Source: Amycolatopsis camponoti (GTDB lineage: Bacteria > Actinomycetota > Actinomycetes > Mycobacteriales > Pseudonocardiaceae). Taken from it: a stretch of DNA of 64,000 bases. This document shows positions 9,401 to 17,569 of this stretch, piece after piece. Location of the stretch: contig NZ_CABVGP010000001.1 in NCBI RefSeq assembly GCF_902497555.1, forward strand, positions 3,948,501 through 4,012,500, read 5' to 3'. The first letter of the stretch is position 1. The number at the start of each line of letters is the position of its first letter. The notes under the pieces were generated by a model. It searched no databases and had not been told where the DNA came from. It worked only from the letters and a program-made list of their open reading frames with translations. Both the position numbers and the translations under genes were made by a program.

Positions 9401-10101
9401 CCACCGGCGTGCTGCTGTGGATGTCGCACCCCGCGTGGCACAGCACGGTCTGGCAGACCTACGACTACGACCTCGACGTCAACGGCAGCTACTACGGCGC
9501 GCGCAAGGGGTGCGAAGCCCGGCACGTGCAGGCCGACCTGACGACGTGGCAGGTCCGGGTCGTCAACCACACGCCGGCCGCGTTGAGCGGGGTGACGGTC
9601 ACCGCGCGGCTGTTTTCCTCGGATGGCGCCGGCCTCGGGGCGGCACAGCAGCAGAAGCTCGACGTGGCGGCGAACGTCGGCGCGACGGCGTTCACCGTGC
9701 CGTTCGATGCCGCGCACCCGGACCTGCACCTGCTGCGGCTGACGCTGACCGACGCCCGCGGCGCGGTGCTGTCGGAGAACACGTACTGGCGCTACCGCGG
9801 CGACACGGCGATGCGCGCGCTCAACCAGCTGCCGGGCGCGCGGCTGACGTCGTCGCTGAAGGCCGACGGCGACGCGTACACGGCGACGATCCGCAACGAC
9901 GGCAAGACGGTCGCGGCGATGATCCGGCTGTCGCTGCGCGAGCGCAACGGCACCGACCGCGTCCTGCCGACCCGCTACGGCGACAACTACTTCTGGCTGC
10001 TGCCGGGGGAGAGCCGCACGGTCCGCGTCGAGCCGCGGCGGCGCGTGCCGAACGCCCGGTTGCTGGTGGAGGCCTACAACGTGGCGGCGAAGGTGATCTA
10101 G
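6493..10101 (+). CDS. Tat-exported glycoside hydrolase family 2 enzyme (exo-beta-glucosaminidase/beta-mannosidase-like) with two discoidin domains
   Basis: 1202 residues from ATG 6493. A twin-arginine signal (SRRHLLTAGTGLLAGFG, cleavage near 50) indicates folded export. Domains: F5/8 discoidin (about 60-215); GH2 sugar-binding domain (about 235-420, GWDWMP and GIWDHVRL); Ig-like domain; a second discoidin (about 580-705, AFDGDPNTRWTSAYDDNQWLQVDLG) inserted before the barrel; TIM barrel (about 710-990); and C-terminal beta domains. The GH2 acid/base is E820 in WFGCNEGTP and the likely nucleophile E881 in FWSEIGLP. Architecture resembles CsxA exo-beta-D-glucosaminidase, which removes GlcN from chitosan, but no C-terminal CBM35 is seen. 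A beta-mannosidase or other exo-enzyme cannot be excluded. The inserted discoidin is unusual. Confidence 0.88.
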   Translation: MAEEYGITADVEPAEVAAVSRRHLLTAGTGLLAGFGLAAVLPGVASASPVAADGRAPTTDLALFRPVQVSSTDYAATPGEFAVDGLAQVGVRGSGWRATPGDGQWIVVDLQGQCRIDSVVLTFEARPGDPAFDGTASRSHTSGFEIQSSYATAFDLDVSGDGRAWRTVHHTDAGTGGVVTIPLTAVTARWVRFTASSRSTTNPLGLNGFQVFGAGPQNRPAVHGWTSFPVRPHDDPPALSVAADGTVPLESGWVLTMDDWAPAGDGTALSGSTVDTRGWLPATVPGTVLASLVEQGQLPDPVSGMNQLHVPEALSRHAWWYRRRFSLPRGLDTSAGRHVWLEFDGVNHEAQIWLNGAEIGTQSHPFGRGAYDVTAALRRTGDQTLAVKISPMPRPGSPSDKGPNGSSWVDAGSTMFDNSPTYLAVSGWDWMPAVRDRASGIWDHVRLHSTGAAVLGDVRVDTKVPDAATAVVTLTVPVRNVAPTAQRVKVSAAFGPVNVSATVTVPAGQTTDVVFPAQQVENPKLWWPNGYGDPNLYDLTLTAAIGAATSDRRTSKIGLRQIGYQYDLPIVIADGRATQSVDLAPQNARFVRMQGLKRATGWGFSLWTMSVVDSANAGTDLAQGKAATSLSVADGNPPERAFDGDPNTRWTSAYDDNQWLQVDLGAATAFDRVVLTWETAYAATFKIQVSQDGETWTDAASVDNSPKPLTFLVNGVKIFARGGSWGWDELLRRMTPERTDAVVAMHRDMNFTLIRNWVGSSYRQELFDACDKYGILLWNEFWDGWSTDPANHDIFLAQAKDTVLRYRHHACATVWFGCNEGTPPPAIDNALRDIVHDNTDLLYQGNSAGGVITGDGPYYWQDPKRYFTGEATGGKYGFWSEIGLPTVSVVESMRNLVGEDDPGWPIGAPWFLHDWSTGGNQSPQSYLAAIDARLAPSTSLAEFCRKAQFVNYESMRAIFEAWNTRLWADATGVLLWMSHPAWHSTVWQTYDYDLDVNGSYYGARKGCEARHVQADLTTWQVRVVNHTPAALSGVTVTARLFSSDGAGLGAAQQQKLDVAANVGATAFTVPFDAAHPDLHLLRLTLTDARGAVLSENTYWRYRGDTAMRALNQLPGARLTSSLKADGDAYTATIRNDGKTVAAMIRLSLRERNGTDRVLPTRYGDNYFWLLPGESRTVRVEPRRRVPNARLLVEAYNVAAKVI

Positions 10102-10136
10102 CCGCGTTTTTGTCGGACCCCGCCGCTACGCTCGCG

Positions 10137-10278
10137 GGGCCCGCGAGCGAGGAGTTCCGGTGCGTGGCTGTGGGTCGCGATCCGGAGCGAGTGGAGGGGT
10201 GCCGCGCGTGCTCCTCACCGTCCGCCGACGACCAGCCCGGAGCCGATCCGGGTCTCGGTTCTCCTCGCTCGCGGGCCC
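10137..10278 (+). ncRNA. Candidate structured RNA (Y-RNA-like) upstream of the TROVE gene
   Basis: GGGCCCGCGAGCGAGGAG at 10137-10154 is perfectly complementary to 10261-10278, an 18-bp terminal stem closing a 106-nt interior. The interior holds further hairpins: 10155-10160 with 10182-10187, and a 5-bp stem with 7-nt loop at 10236-10252 (CCCGG/CCGGG). Ro60/TROVE proteins bind Y RNAs whose 5' and 3' ends pair into one long stem, and bacterial Y RNA genes often sit next to rsr. The outer stem lacks an obvious conserved bulge and there is no clear tRNA-like T-loop, so this is inference from position and symmetry. An alternative hairpin (10118-10139) could compete, as in an attenuator. Confidence 0.4.
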
Positions 10279-10320
10279 GGCACGGGGGAGGGGCGGGTCA
10301 TCGACGAGCTGTACCGGCTG

Positions 10321-11853
10321 GTGCTGGCCAGGGTGGCGTACGAGGACGCGTTCTTCGCCTGGCCACGCCCGGCCCGGGAGCGTTACGTGTCGTTGCTGCG
10401 GCGCGCGGATCCGGCGTGGGCACCGGGTTTCCTGCGCTGGCTGCGCACGGCGACCCCGATGCGCTACCCGGCCCTGGTCGGAGCGGCGGCGTTCGTGGCC
10501 GGACGGCTGGAGCGGGGCGAGCACGGGGTGTCGCGCCAGGTGATCGCCTCGGTGCTGCAGCGCGCCGACGACCCGGGCCACCTGCTGGCCCATTGGGCGG
10601 CGGAGCACGGGCAGTCGCTGCCGAAGCCGGTGAAGCGCGCAGTGGCGGACGCGGTGACGCGCCTGTACGACGAGCCGGCGTTGGTGGCGTACGACGACGG
10701 TGGTCACCACTTCGACGTGGGCTTCGTTCGTGGTGACCTGCCTCGCTACGGCGGAATCGGGACACCGCGGCCGTTGCGGTTCGGCGAGGTGATCAGGCTG
10801 GTCCACCCGCGGGCCCGGGATCGTGAGCAGGGCGATCTGTTCCGGCACGCGTTGGCCCGGCGGCACGGGAAGGTGCGGACGATCCCGGCGACGCTGCCGC
10901 TGGTGCGCAGCTGGGCGGGCTCGGGGCGCTTGCCGGGGATCGCGAATCCGCTCAGCCGGGCGCTTTCGCCCGAGCGACTGCCGGTGAGCCAAGCTGCCGG
11001 GACAGCAATCGATCTTGCGACGGCGGTCGGGCCGATGCAGGTCCTCGCCGGGCTTCGGTCGGGTAATGGCCATCCGCCACCCGGGCGACTGCTCGCCCGG
11101 CTTCGGCAAGCCGGCACCTCGTCGCACGCCGGAACCCTCGTCGCCGCCCTGCCCGTGTCCGATCTGGTGGCCGACCCGAGCGTCCGCGAACGCCTGGAGC
11201 CGCTGATCCCGCACCTTCCCCTCACCCTCCTCCTCGTCCACCTGCGCCGGTTCGACGCCGCCGGGATCGGGTTCGAGACCGCCATGGCCGTCGCCGCGCG
11301 GATTGCCGATCCCGCCGAAGTCCGCGCCTCCGGGCTGGGGCCGCTGCGGTACGCCGCCGCCTGGGGTGCGGTCGACAGCCGGCGGTGGGAACCCGCGCTG
11401 GCCGCCGGTGCCCGGCACAGCCTCGGTGCCGTCCCGCGGCTGGGCGGGCGCACCCTCGTCGTCGTCGAACCGGGCAGCGACGCCCGGATCGTCTTCGGGA
11501 TCGCCCTCGCCCAGCGGTGCGACGCCGCCGACCTCGCCGTGCTCGGCGGCGGGCGGTTCCCGCTCGACCCGGACGAGTCGCCGCTGCACGCCCTGATCCG
11601 CTGGCACTCCACCGACCTCCGCGGCACCCCGGCCCGCCCGGCCGGGCACGATCGCGTCGTCCTCGTCACCGAGCGGTTCGGCGAGGCGCCGGACGTGCCC
11701 GGCGGGCTCCCGCTCTACGTCTGGGAGACCCGGCGCCACAGCGGGTACGAACCCGAGGTCGCGGGGCGCGTCTTCCGCGGGCTCGGCGACGCCTCCTTCC
11801 GGATCATCCCCTGGTGGGAGGAGTTCGTCGCAGACGACCAAAACGAATACTGA
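10321..11853 (+). CDS. TROVE domain (Ro60/Rsr-like) protein
   Basis: 510 residues from a GTG at 10321. The frame is open upstream past the inverted repeat, so the true start may be slightly earlier (VIDELYRLVLARVAYED reads well). LLRRADPAWAPGFLRWLRTATPMRYPALVGAAAFV, VLQRADDPGHLLAHWA and LPKPVKRAVADAVTRLYDE form the HEAT-like RNA-binding ring of TROVE. RFGEVIRLVHPRARDREQGDLFRHALARRHG continues it. The C-terminal third is a von Willebrand A-like domain, but the metal site that should read DxSxS appears as VVVEPGSDARIV, so it is probably non-metal-binding. Bacterial Rsr with Y RNA works in RNA quality control with PNPase after stress. It ends 64 bp before the PucR gene. Confidence 0.83.
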   Translation: MLARVAYEDAFFAWPRPARERYVSLLRRADPAWAPGFLRWLRTATPMRYPALVGAAAFVAGRLERGEHGVSRQVIASVLQRADDPGHLLAHWAAEHGQSLPKPVKRAVADAVTRLYDEPALVAYDDGGHHFDVGFVRGDLPRYGGIGTPRPLRFGEVIRLVHPRARDREQGDLFRHALARRHGKVRTIPATLPLVRSWAGSGRLPGIANPLSRALSPERLPVSQAAGTAIDLATAVGPMQVLAGLRSGNGHPPPGRLLARLRQAGTSSHAGTLVAALPVSDLVADPSVRERLEPLIPHLPLTLLLVHLRRFDAAGIGFETAMAVAARIADPAEVRASGLGPLRYAAAWGAVDSRRWEPALAAGARHSLGAVPRLGGRTLVVVEPGSDARIVFGIALAQRCDAADLAVLGGGRFPLDPDESPLHALIRWHSTDLRGTPARPAGHDRVVLVTERFGEAPDVPGGLPLYVWETRRHSGYEPEVAGRVFRGLGDASFRIIPWWEEFVADDQNEY

Positions 11854-11917
11854 TTTCGTGCCGCCGGACGAACTAGGCTGATGTTCTCGCGCCTAGCTTC
11901 GGGAGGTGCTCGTTTCG

Positions 11918-13558
11918 GTGAACCTGCGCCCGCACGCCAGCCTCGGCCGCGTCCTCGACGACCTGGGCGGCACGCTCCTGGACCTCGTGCTCGGGGACGG
12001 CGACCGCCCCGGCGGCATCGGCGGCGTCGCCATCCACGACCCCTTCGACGAGCCCGCCCTGCCCCAGCACGCCCTGATGCTGGGCGTCGGCCTCGCCGAA
12101 CCGGACGAGGTGGTGCGCCAGCTGCGGACCCTGGCCCGCCACGACGCGGCCGGGCTCGTGCTGCGCGCGCCGGTCACGGTCACCGCGGCGATCACCGCCG
12201 CCGTCGAGGAGACCGGCGTCGCGCTGCTGGCCCTGGCGCGCGGCGCGTCCTGGGCCCAGCTCGCCGCCATGCTGCGGTCGCTGCTGGCCGAAGGCGACGT
12301 CGGCGACGCCCAGCCCGAAACCCTGGCCGGGCTGCCCTCGGGCGACCTGTTCGCCGTCGCCAACGCGATCGGGGCGCTCATCGACGCCCCTGTCACCATC
12401 GAGGACCGCCGTTCGCGTGTGCTCGCGTTCTCCGGCCGCCAGGACGAAGCCGACCCGTCGCGGGTCGAGACCATCCTGGGGCGGCAGGTGCCCGAGCGGT
12501 TCTCCCGGATGCTGGCCGACCGCGGCGTGTTCCGCGAGCTCTACCGCAGCGACCAGCCGGTGTACGTCGACCGCCCGCCCGAAAGCCTTGACGGCTTCAC
12601 GATCCCGCGCGTCGCCGTGGCGGTCCGGGCCGGCGACGAGATCCTCGGCTCGATCTGGGCCGCCGTGCGCGAGCCGCTGACGCCCGACCGCACGCAGGCC
12701 CTCTGCGACGCGGCCCGCCTGGTGGCGCTGCACCTGCTGCGCGTCCGGGCGGGGGCCGACGTCGAACGCCGGCTGCGCGCGGACCTGGTGAGCACGGCGC
12801 TCGAAGGCGGCGCGGCGGCGCGGGAGGCGCTGAGCCGGCTCGGGCTGGCCGACCAGCCGGTCGTCGTGCTGGCGCTGGCGGTGCTCGAGAACGGCGCCGA
12901 AGACGCCGAACTCGCCACCGAACGGCAGCGGCTGGCCGACGGCCTGGCGATGCACCTGACCGCGGTGCACCCGCGCTGCGCGGCGGCGCTCGTCGGAGAC
13001 ACCGCGTACGGGCTGGTGCCGGTGACCCGCGACGCCGACGGGGAGCGCCGCGCCCTCCGGATCGCGAACGACTTCCTGGACCGGGTGGGCGACCGCGTCC
13101 GGGCGGTGGTCGGGATCGGGCCGGTGGCGCGCAGCGCGGCCGAGCTGCCGGAGGCCCGCGACAGCGCGGACCGGGCGTTGCGGGTGCTGCGGTCGGGCAG
13201 TGGGTCGGGCAGTGGTCCGGGACGCCGGGTGGCGTCGCTGGCCGACGTGCACGTCGAGGCGCTGCTGCTGGAGCTGCAGGACCTGGTCGCCGCCCGCGGC
13301 GACCGCCCGACCGGCCCGGTCGCGCGCCTGCTGGACTACGACGAGCAGCACCACGCCCACCTGGTCGAGACGTTGCGAGCCTGGCTCGACGCCTTCGGCG
13401 ACGTCATCGCCGCGTCGGCCGCGGTCCACGTACACCCCAACACGTTCCGGTACCGCCTGCGCCGCCTGGCCGAGGTCGGCGGCTTCGACATGACGGACCC
13501 CGAAGCGCGCTTCGCGGCGATGCTCCAGCTCCGGGTGGTGGCCCCACCCGCCTCTTGA
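11918..13558 (+). CDS. PucR/CdaR-family transcriptional regulator
   Basis: 546 residues. GTG 11918 is chosen over GTG 11906 because GGGAGG ends 12 bases before it but abuts the earlier codon. Residues 1-130 match the PucR N-terminal domain (LVLRAPVTVTAAITAAVEETGVALLAL). A central GAF/GGDEF-like part follows, and the C-terminus has the HTH_30 signature LVETLRAWLDAFGDVIAASAAVHVHPNTFRYRLRRL. The family activates purine, amino-acid or polyamine catabolism genes in response to metabolites. Nothing nearby identifies the target; the next gene is a secreted protease behind a repeat-rich promoter. A (SG)n linker lies near residue 430. Confidence 0.9.
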   Translation: MNLRPHASLGRVLDDLGGTLLDLVLGDGDRPGGIGGVAIHDPFDEPALPQHALMLGVGLAEPDEVVRQLRTLARHDAAGLVLRAPVTVTAAITAAVEETGVALLALARGASWAQLAAMLRSLLAEGDVGDAQPETLAGLPSGDLFAVANAIGALIDAPVTIEDRRSRVLAFSGRQDEADPSRVETILGRQVPERFSRMLADRGVFRELYRSDQPVYVDRPPESLDGFTIPRVAVAVRAGDEILGSIWAAVREPLTPDRTQALCDAARLVALHLLRVRAGADVERRLRADLVSTALEGGAAAREALSRLGLADQPVVVLALAVLENGAEDAELATERQRLADGLAMHLTAVHPRCAAALVGDTAYGLVPVTRDADGERRALRIANDFLDRVGDRVRAVVGIGPVARSAAELPEARDSADRALRVLRSGSGSGSGPGRRVASLADVHVEALLLELQDLVAARGDRPTGPVARLLDYDEQHHAHLVETLRAWLDAFGDVIAASAAVHVHPNTFRYRLRRLAEVGGFDMTDPEARFAAMLQLRVVAPPAS

Positions 13559-13571
13559 CCGTGTGCCACCA

Positions 13572-13714
13572 GGCATCTCACGTGATCCGAGGGGCATCAC
13601 GCGTGATCCGAAGGGCATCACGCGTGATTTGACGGGCATCAGCGCGATGCCCCGCCAATCACGGGTGATGCCCCGCCAATCACGCATCATGCCTTTCTGG
13701 ACACGCGTGATGCC
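13572..13714. repeat. Array of eight 21-bp-period repeats, four direct then four inverted
   Basis: GGCAT starts recur at 13572, 13593, 13614 and 13635, each followed by a version of ATCACGCGTGAT. The complement (ATGCC) then recurs at 13646, 13667, 13688 and 13709. Both halves keep an exact 21-bp step, and the two halves face each other. The core ATCACGCGTGAT is itself palindromic. The array is intergenic, between the pucR stop and the protease promoter. No stop codons fall in some frames, giving 7-residue peptide repeats (RVMPxxS), but I see no ribosome site. It looks like a mobile or regulatory intergenic repeat. Confidence 0.85.
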
Positions 13715-13739
13715 TCTTCGAGAACGCCCGGCGTCCGAA

Positions 13740-13876
13740 ATGTCGGTGATTAACTACCGACTTCTGGACCACACTTGGTCGGTTACCTACTTTCGACCGG
13801 TGTGCGACACCTTCGGGGCATGTGAACCTGCACGGACTTCACGTCAGGTGATCAAGTTTCCACGGAGGTGTACCGG
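13740..13876 (+). promoter_or_regulatory. Upstream region of the M4 peptidase gene
   Basis: The AT-richer stretch after the repeat array contains an inverted repeat GTCGGT-N8-ACCGAC (about 13742-13761) and another GTCGGT near 13789, a plausible operator. GGAGG at 13863-13867 serves the GTG at 13877. I cannot assign a confident -10/-35 pair. Confidence 0.4.
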
Positions 13877-15316
13877 GTGTCACGCAAACGGGTCATCGCA
13901 GGGACGGCGGCGGTGAGTGCGGCTGTCGTCGTGACTTCGCTGCTCACGACCGGCTCGCCGGCCTACGCGACCATCGCGCAGCCGTCGATGCAGGCGCTGA
14001 ACTCCCTCGCGATGCCGTTCGGCAGCGTCGTGCGGTCGCAGCAGGAGATCGGCGACGTGCCCGTGTTCGGCGGCCAGCTGGTCCAGATTCGCGACAAGGC
14101 CGGCGCGGTCCTCGCGACCCACGGCCGCACGACGAAGAAGACGGCGGGCGCGTTCCCGGCCACCGCGACAGGCGCCGCGGACGCCGCCATCGCGGACGTC
14201 GCGAAGCGCACCGGCCTCGCCGCGGCCACGCTGAGGGCTGACGCGCCGCGCGCGTACTGGTACGACGCCACCCTCGGCGGCGCGAAGGGCGACGGCGTCG
14301 CGGTGCCGACCTACCAGGTCACCGTGCACGGCAAGAAGCTGAACGACAAGTGGACCGAGGTCGTCAAGGCCGGCACCGCGGACGTCCTCACCTCGTGGTC
14401 GGAGGTGCGCGAGGCCAACCGCGACGTCTGCGACGCGAACCACAAGGTGGTCAGCGGCAGCACGGAATCCGTGCGCTGCGGCACCTCGTTCGACGTCACC
14501 CGCAAGGAAGGCGGCGCCGAGTCGAGCGTCGCCGACGTCAACCACGTCTACGACTTCTTCGGCCAGGCCTCGGACTTCTACCAGAAGTACGTCGGCGTCG
14601 ACTTGACGAACCTGATCGGCGCCGACTTCTCCGACGGCACCGGCAAGGCGCTGCGCGGCACCGTCCGGATCTGCGTCGACGGCGAGTGCCCGTTCGCGAA
14701 CGCCTTCTGGGACGGCGAGCAGATGGCCTTCGGCGAAGGCGTGACCACCGACGACATCACCGGCCACGAGCTCACCCACGGCGTCACCCAGCACACCTCC
14801 GGGCTCAGCGGCGGCCAGGCCGACTCGATCAACGAAGGCCTGTCGGACGTCTTCGGCAAGTTCATCGGCATCACCTCGAACGACCCCAACGACACCGGCG
14901 ACAACCGCTGGCTGCTCGGCGCGGGCTCGTCGCTCGGCGCGATCCGCAACATGAAGGACCCGCGCTCGTCGCTCTCCCCGCAGCCGGACATGGTCAACGG
15001 CCCCGGCTGGCAGACGAACAACCCGGACGAGCACATCAACGACGGCGTCGTCAACAAGACCGACTACCTGATCACCGACGGCGACACGTTCAACAACCAG
15101 ACGGTGCGCGGTCTCGGTCTCGACAAGTCCGTCCAGATCTGGTGGGGCGTCGAGAACACGCTCACCCCGAGCGCGACGTTCAAGGACGTCGGTGAAGCCC
15201 TGAACTCCTCCTGCGCGGCGCTCGCCAAGGCGGGCACGGCGGGCATCACCACCGACGACTGCACCCAGGTCGCCAACGCGGTGAAGGCCACCCAGCTGGA
15301 CCAGGACCCGAGCTGA
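13877..15316 (+). CDS. Secreted M4 (thermolysin-like) zinc metallopeptidase
   Basis: 479 residues from GTG 13877, nine bases after GGAGG; GTG 13868 is too close to it. Signal peptide about 1-32 (KRVIAGTAAVSAAVVVTSLL, cleavage near AYA). An FTP/PepSY-type propeptide (about 40-190) should inhibit and fold the enzyme. The mature domain carries the HELTH zinc motif (H297, E298 catalytic, H301), third ligand E320 in NEGLSDVFG, and transition-state His H386 in HINDGVVN. It is therefore an extracellular neutral protease, matured by propeptide removal. It is a stand-alone transcription unit with its own upstream region and a near-perfect terminator. Confidence 0.95.
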   Translation: MSRKRVIAGTAAVSAAVVVTSLLTTGSPAYATIAQPSMQALNSLAMPFGSVVRSQQEIGDVPVFGGQLVQIRDKAGAVLATHGRTTKKTAGAFPATATGAADAAIADVAKRTGLAAATLRADAPRAYWYDATLGGAKGDGVAVPTYQVTVHGKKLNDKWTEVVKAGTADVLTSWSEVREANRDVCDANHKVVSGSTESVRCGTSFDVTRKEGGAESSVADVNHVYDFFGQASDFYQKYVGVDLTNLIGADFSDGTGKALRGTVRICVDGECPFANAFWDGEQMAFGEGVTTDDITGHELTHGVTQHTSGLSGGQADSINEGLSDVFGKFIGITSNDPNDTGDNRWLLGAGSSLGAIRNMKDPRSSLSPQPDMVNGPGWQTNNPDEHINDGVVNKTDYLITDGDTFNNQTVRGLGLDKSVQIWWGVENTLTPSATFKDVGEALNSSCAALAKAGTAGITTDDCTQVANAVKATQLDQDPS

Positions 15317-15325
15317 TCCGTCGCT

Positions 15326-15371
15326 AAACGCCGAAGGCCACTCCGGACGACCGGGGTGGCCTTCGGCGTTT
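15326..15371 (+). terminator. Strong hairpin terminator after the M4 peptidase gene
   Basis: A 21-bp stem (15326-15346 with 15351-15371) with a single G-U pair and an ACGA tetraloop, starting 10 bp past the stop. The arm begins AAA and ends TTT. It is the best terminator in the window. Confidence 0.85.
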
Positions 15372-15456
15372 CCGGGCGGAAATCCGGTTGGCGGCGCGGA
15401 AATCCGCCGTTACGCTGCCCGGAGTCCAAGATCGCGTCGAACGAAGGGAGCCGGCC

Positions 15457-15552
15457 GTGCGCGTCGCCGTCGTCTCCCGTCCGCGGTCCGAGGTGATCCT
15501 CGTGTCTTCGCGCTCCCGGTGCCTGCCGCGCGGCACGCACCGGACTCCGTGA
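15457..15552 (+). CDS. Possible short leader ORF upstream of the EF-G paralogue
   Basis: GTG 15457 with GAAGGGAG upstream encodes about 31 residues rich in Arg and Ser, ending in TGA at 15552, 75 bp before the EF-G-like gene. Its 3' half overlaps a hairpin-forming stretch (GGTGCC/GGCAC, about 15511-15536). A leader peptide is conceivable for a ribosome-acting GTPase, but nothing else supports it. The rest of 15372-15626 shows no other feature. Confidence 0.2.
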   Translation: MRVAVVSRPRSEVILVSSRSRCLPRGTHRTP

Positions 15553-15626
15553 CGCGTCCTTTGTGGACCTGCGCGTCGCGGGGAATCGCGCCGCCCTGAC
15601 CAGGATCGGCCACGAAGGACCGCGCC

Positions 15627-17567
15627 ATGCGCACCCACGACCTGACCACCGTCCGCAACCTGGGCATCCTCGCCCACGTCGACGCGGGCAAGACCACCCT
15701 CACCGAACGCATCCTCCACCGCACCGGAACCACCCGCAAAACGGGCGAGGTCCACGACGGCACCACCGTCACCGACTTCGACCCGCAGGAACGCGACCGC
15801 GGCATCACGATCTTTTCCGCGGCCGTCAGCTGCGCGTGGGCCGGCCACCGGCTCACCCTCATCGACACCCCCGGGCACGTCGACTTCACCGCCGAAGTCG
15901 AGCGGGCGCTGCGGGTGCTGGACGGCGCCGTCGCCGTGTTCGACGGCGTCGCGGGCGTCGAGCCGCAGAGCGAAACCGTCTGGCGCCAAGCCGATCGCCA
16001 CGGCGTGCCGCGCATCGCCTTCGTCAACAAGCTCGACCGCGCGGGCGCCGACCTCGACACGGCGGTGGCGTCGATCCGGGCGCGGCTGCACCCGGCGCCG
16101 CTGGTCGTGCAGCTGCCGATCGGGCGCGAGGACGGCTTCACCGGCGTCGTCGACCTGGTGCGCCCGCCGGTGGACGCCTCGGCCGAAGCGCGACGACGTC
16201 GTCGCGTGCTGGAGGAGGCCGTCGCCGAGCTGCATCCGCTGGCGCTGGAAGAGTTCTGCGCCACGGGGACGATCTCGGCGGAGACGCTGGAGAAGGCTCT
16301 GCGGGAGCTGACGCTCAGCGGCGACGGGCTCGTCGTCCTGTGCGGCGCGGCCTACCGCGACCGCGGGATCGAGGCGCTGCTCGACGCCGTCGTGGCCTAC
16401 CTGCCTTCGCCGTCGGACGTTCCGCCGGTGCGCGCCGACCGGCCCGCCGACCCGGCGGCGCCGCTGGCCGCGCTGGTGTTCAAGGTCGTCGCGACGACCA
16501 CCGGACGGCTGACGTACCTGCGGGTGTACTCGGGAACGCTGCGGAAGGGGGACCAGGTGCGGGACGTGGAGCGGATCGAGCGGATCGCGCGCGTCCTGCG
16601 CGTGCAGGCCGACCGGCACGAGCCGGTGGACAGTGCGGTCGCCGGCGACATCGTGGCGGTGGCCGGGCCGAAGGCGGCGCGCGTCGGCGCCACGCTGTGC
16701 GCGCCGGACGCCCCGGTGCTGCTGGAGCCGCCGCCGACGGCGGACCCGGTGGTCTCGGTGGCCGTCGAGGCCCGCCGGGCGGGCGACGGCGAGCGGCTGA
16801 CGTCGGCGTTGGCGCGGCTCGTCGAGGAGGACCCGTCGCTGGTCGTGCGGCCCGATCCGGAGACCGGGCAGACCGTGCTGTCCGGCCTGGGCGAGCTGCA
16901 CCTGGAGGTGGCGGTGGAGAAGCTGCGGCGCGACCGCGGGGTCGACGTCGCGGTCGGGCGGCCTTCGGTGGCCCACCGCGAGACCGTGGCCCGCGGGGTG
17001 TCCGGGCTGCTGTACCGGCACGTCAAGCAGGACGGCGGGGCGGGCCAGTTCGCCCACGTGGTCCTGGACGTCGCACCGGCTACCGAGGGGTTCGAGTTCG
17101 CCTCGGCGATCGTGGGCGGCCGGGTGCCGCGCGAGTACGTCCGCGCGGTCGAGGCCGGCTGCCGGGACGCGCTGGCCGACGGACCGCTCGGCGGGCACCC
17201 GGTGATGGGCCTGCGGGTGGTGCTGACCGACGGGACGACGCACCCGAAGGACTCGTCGGACCTGGCGTTCCGGACGGCGGGACGGCTCGGCCTGCGGGAA
17301 GCCTTGCGGGCGTGCGCCATGCGGCTGCTCGAACCGGTCGCCGAGGTGGTCGTGACGGTTCCGGCCGACGCGGTCGGCGGCGTGCTCGGCGACCTGGCCG
17401 CCCGCCGCGGCCGGGTGGCCGGCTCGGCGGTCCGCGGCGGCACGGCGCTGGTGACGGCGACGGTCCCGGTGGCGGAGCTGTTCGGCTACGCGAACCGGTT
17501 GCGCAGCCGCACCCAGGGCCGGGGCACGTTCACCGCCCGGCCCGCCGGGTACGCCCCGGTGCCGTAA
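15627..17567 (+). CDS. Elongation factor G-like translational GTPase (second EF-G)
   Basis: 646 residues. GTPase motifs: G1 [10 protein letters not shown] (about 16-25), G2 RGITI, G3 DTPGHVDF, G4 NKLDRAG, and a divergent G5 (CGAA). Then domain II, domain III ([16 protein letters not shown]), domain IV ([30 protein letters not shown]) and domain V ending in [18 protein letters not shown]. The GEVHDGTT switch and overall layout match EF-G more than TetM/OtrA protection proteins, but it is about 50 residues shorter than housekeeping EF-G and lies outside a str operon (no rpsL/rpsG/tuf). It is probably an EF-G paralogue with a specialised or antibiotic-protective role on the ribosome. Function beyond GTPase is not known. 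Confidence 0.88.
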   Translation: MRTHDLTTVRNLGILAHVDAGKTTLTERILHRTGTTRKTGEVHDGTTVTDFDPQERDRGITIFSAAVSCAWAGHRLTLIDTPGHVDFTAEVERALRVLDGAVAVFDGVAGVEPQSETVWRQADRHGVPRIAFVNKLDRAGADLDTAVASIRARLHPAPLVVQLPIGREDGFTGVVDLVRPPVDASAEARRRRRVLEEAVAELHPLALEEFCATGTISAETLEKALRELTLSGDGLVVLCGAAYRDRGIEALLDAVVAYLPSPSDVPPVRADRPADPAAPLAALVFKVVATTTGRLTYLRVYSGTLRKGDQVRDVERIERIARVLRVQADRHEPVDSAVAGDIVAVAGPKAARVGATLCAPDAPVLLEPPPTADPVVSVAVEARRAGDGERLTSALARLVEEDPSLVVRPDPETGQTVLSGLGELHLEVAVEKLRRDRGVDVAVGRPSVAHRETVARGVSGLLYRHVKQDGGAGQFAHVVLDVAPATEGFEFASAIVGGRVPREYVRAVEAGCRDALADGPLGGHPVMGLRVVLTDGTTHPKDSSDLAFRTAGRLGLREALRACAMRLLEPVAEVVVTVPADAVGGVLGDLAARRGRVAGSAVRGGTALVTATVPVAELFGYANRLRSRTQGRGTFTARPAGYAPVP

Positions 17568-17569
17568 GC

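Noticed and set aside
7468..9729. 753-codon minus-strand frame opposite the GH2 gene
   Set aside because: Low-complexity Arg/Val composition and no ribosome site; the plus strand has GH2 catalytic motifs.
13572..13714. CRISPR array
   Set aside because: Units are 21 bp back to back with no unique spacers, half are inverted, and no cas genes are present.
15627..17567. Assignment as TetM/OtrA tetracycline-resistance protein
   Set aside because: The switch region reads GEVHDG as in EF-G, not the Tet(M) form, and the C-terminus is EF-G-like. A protective role is possible but not supported by motif.
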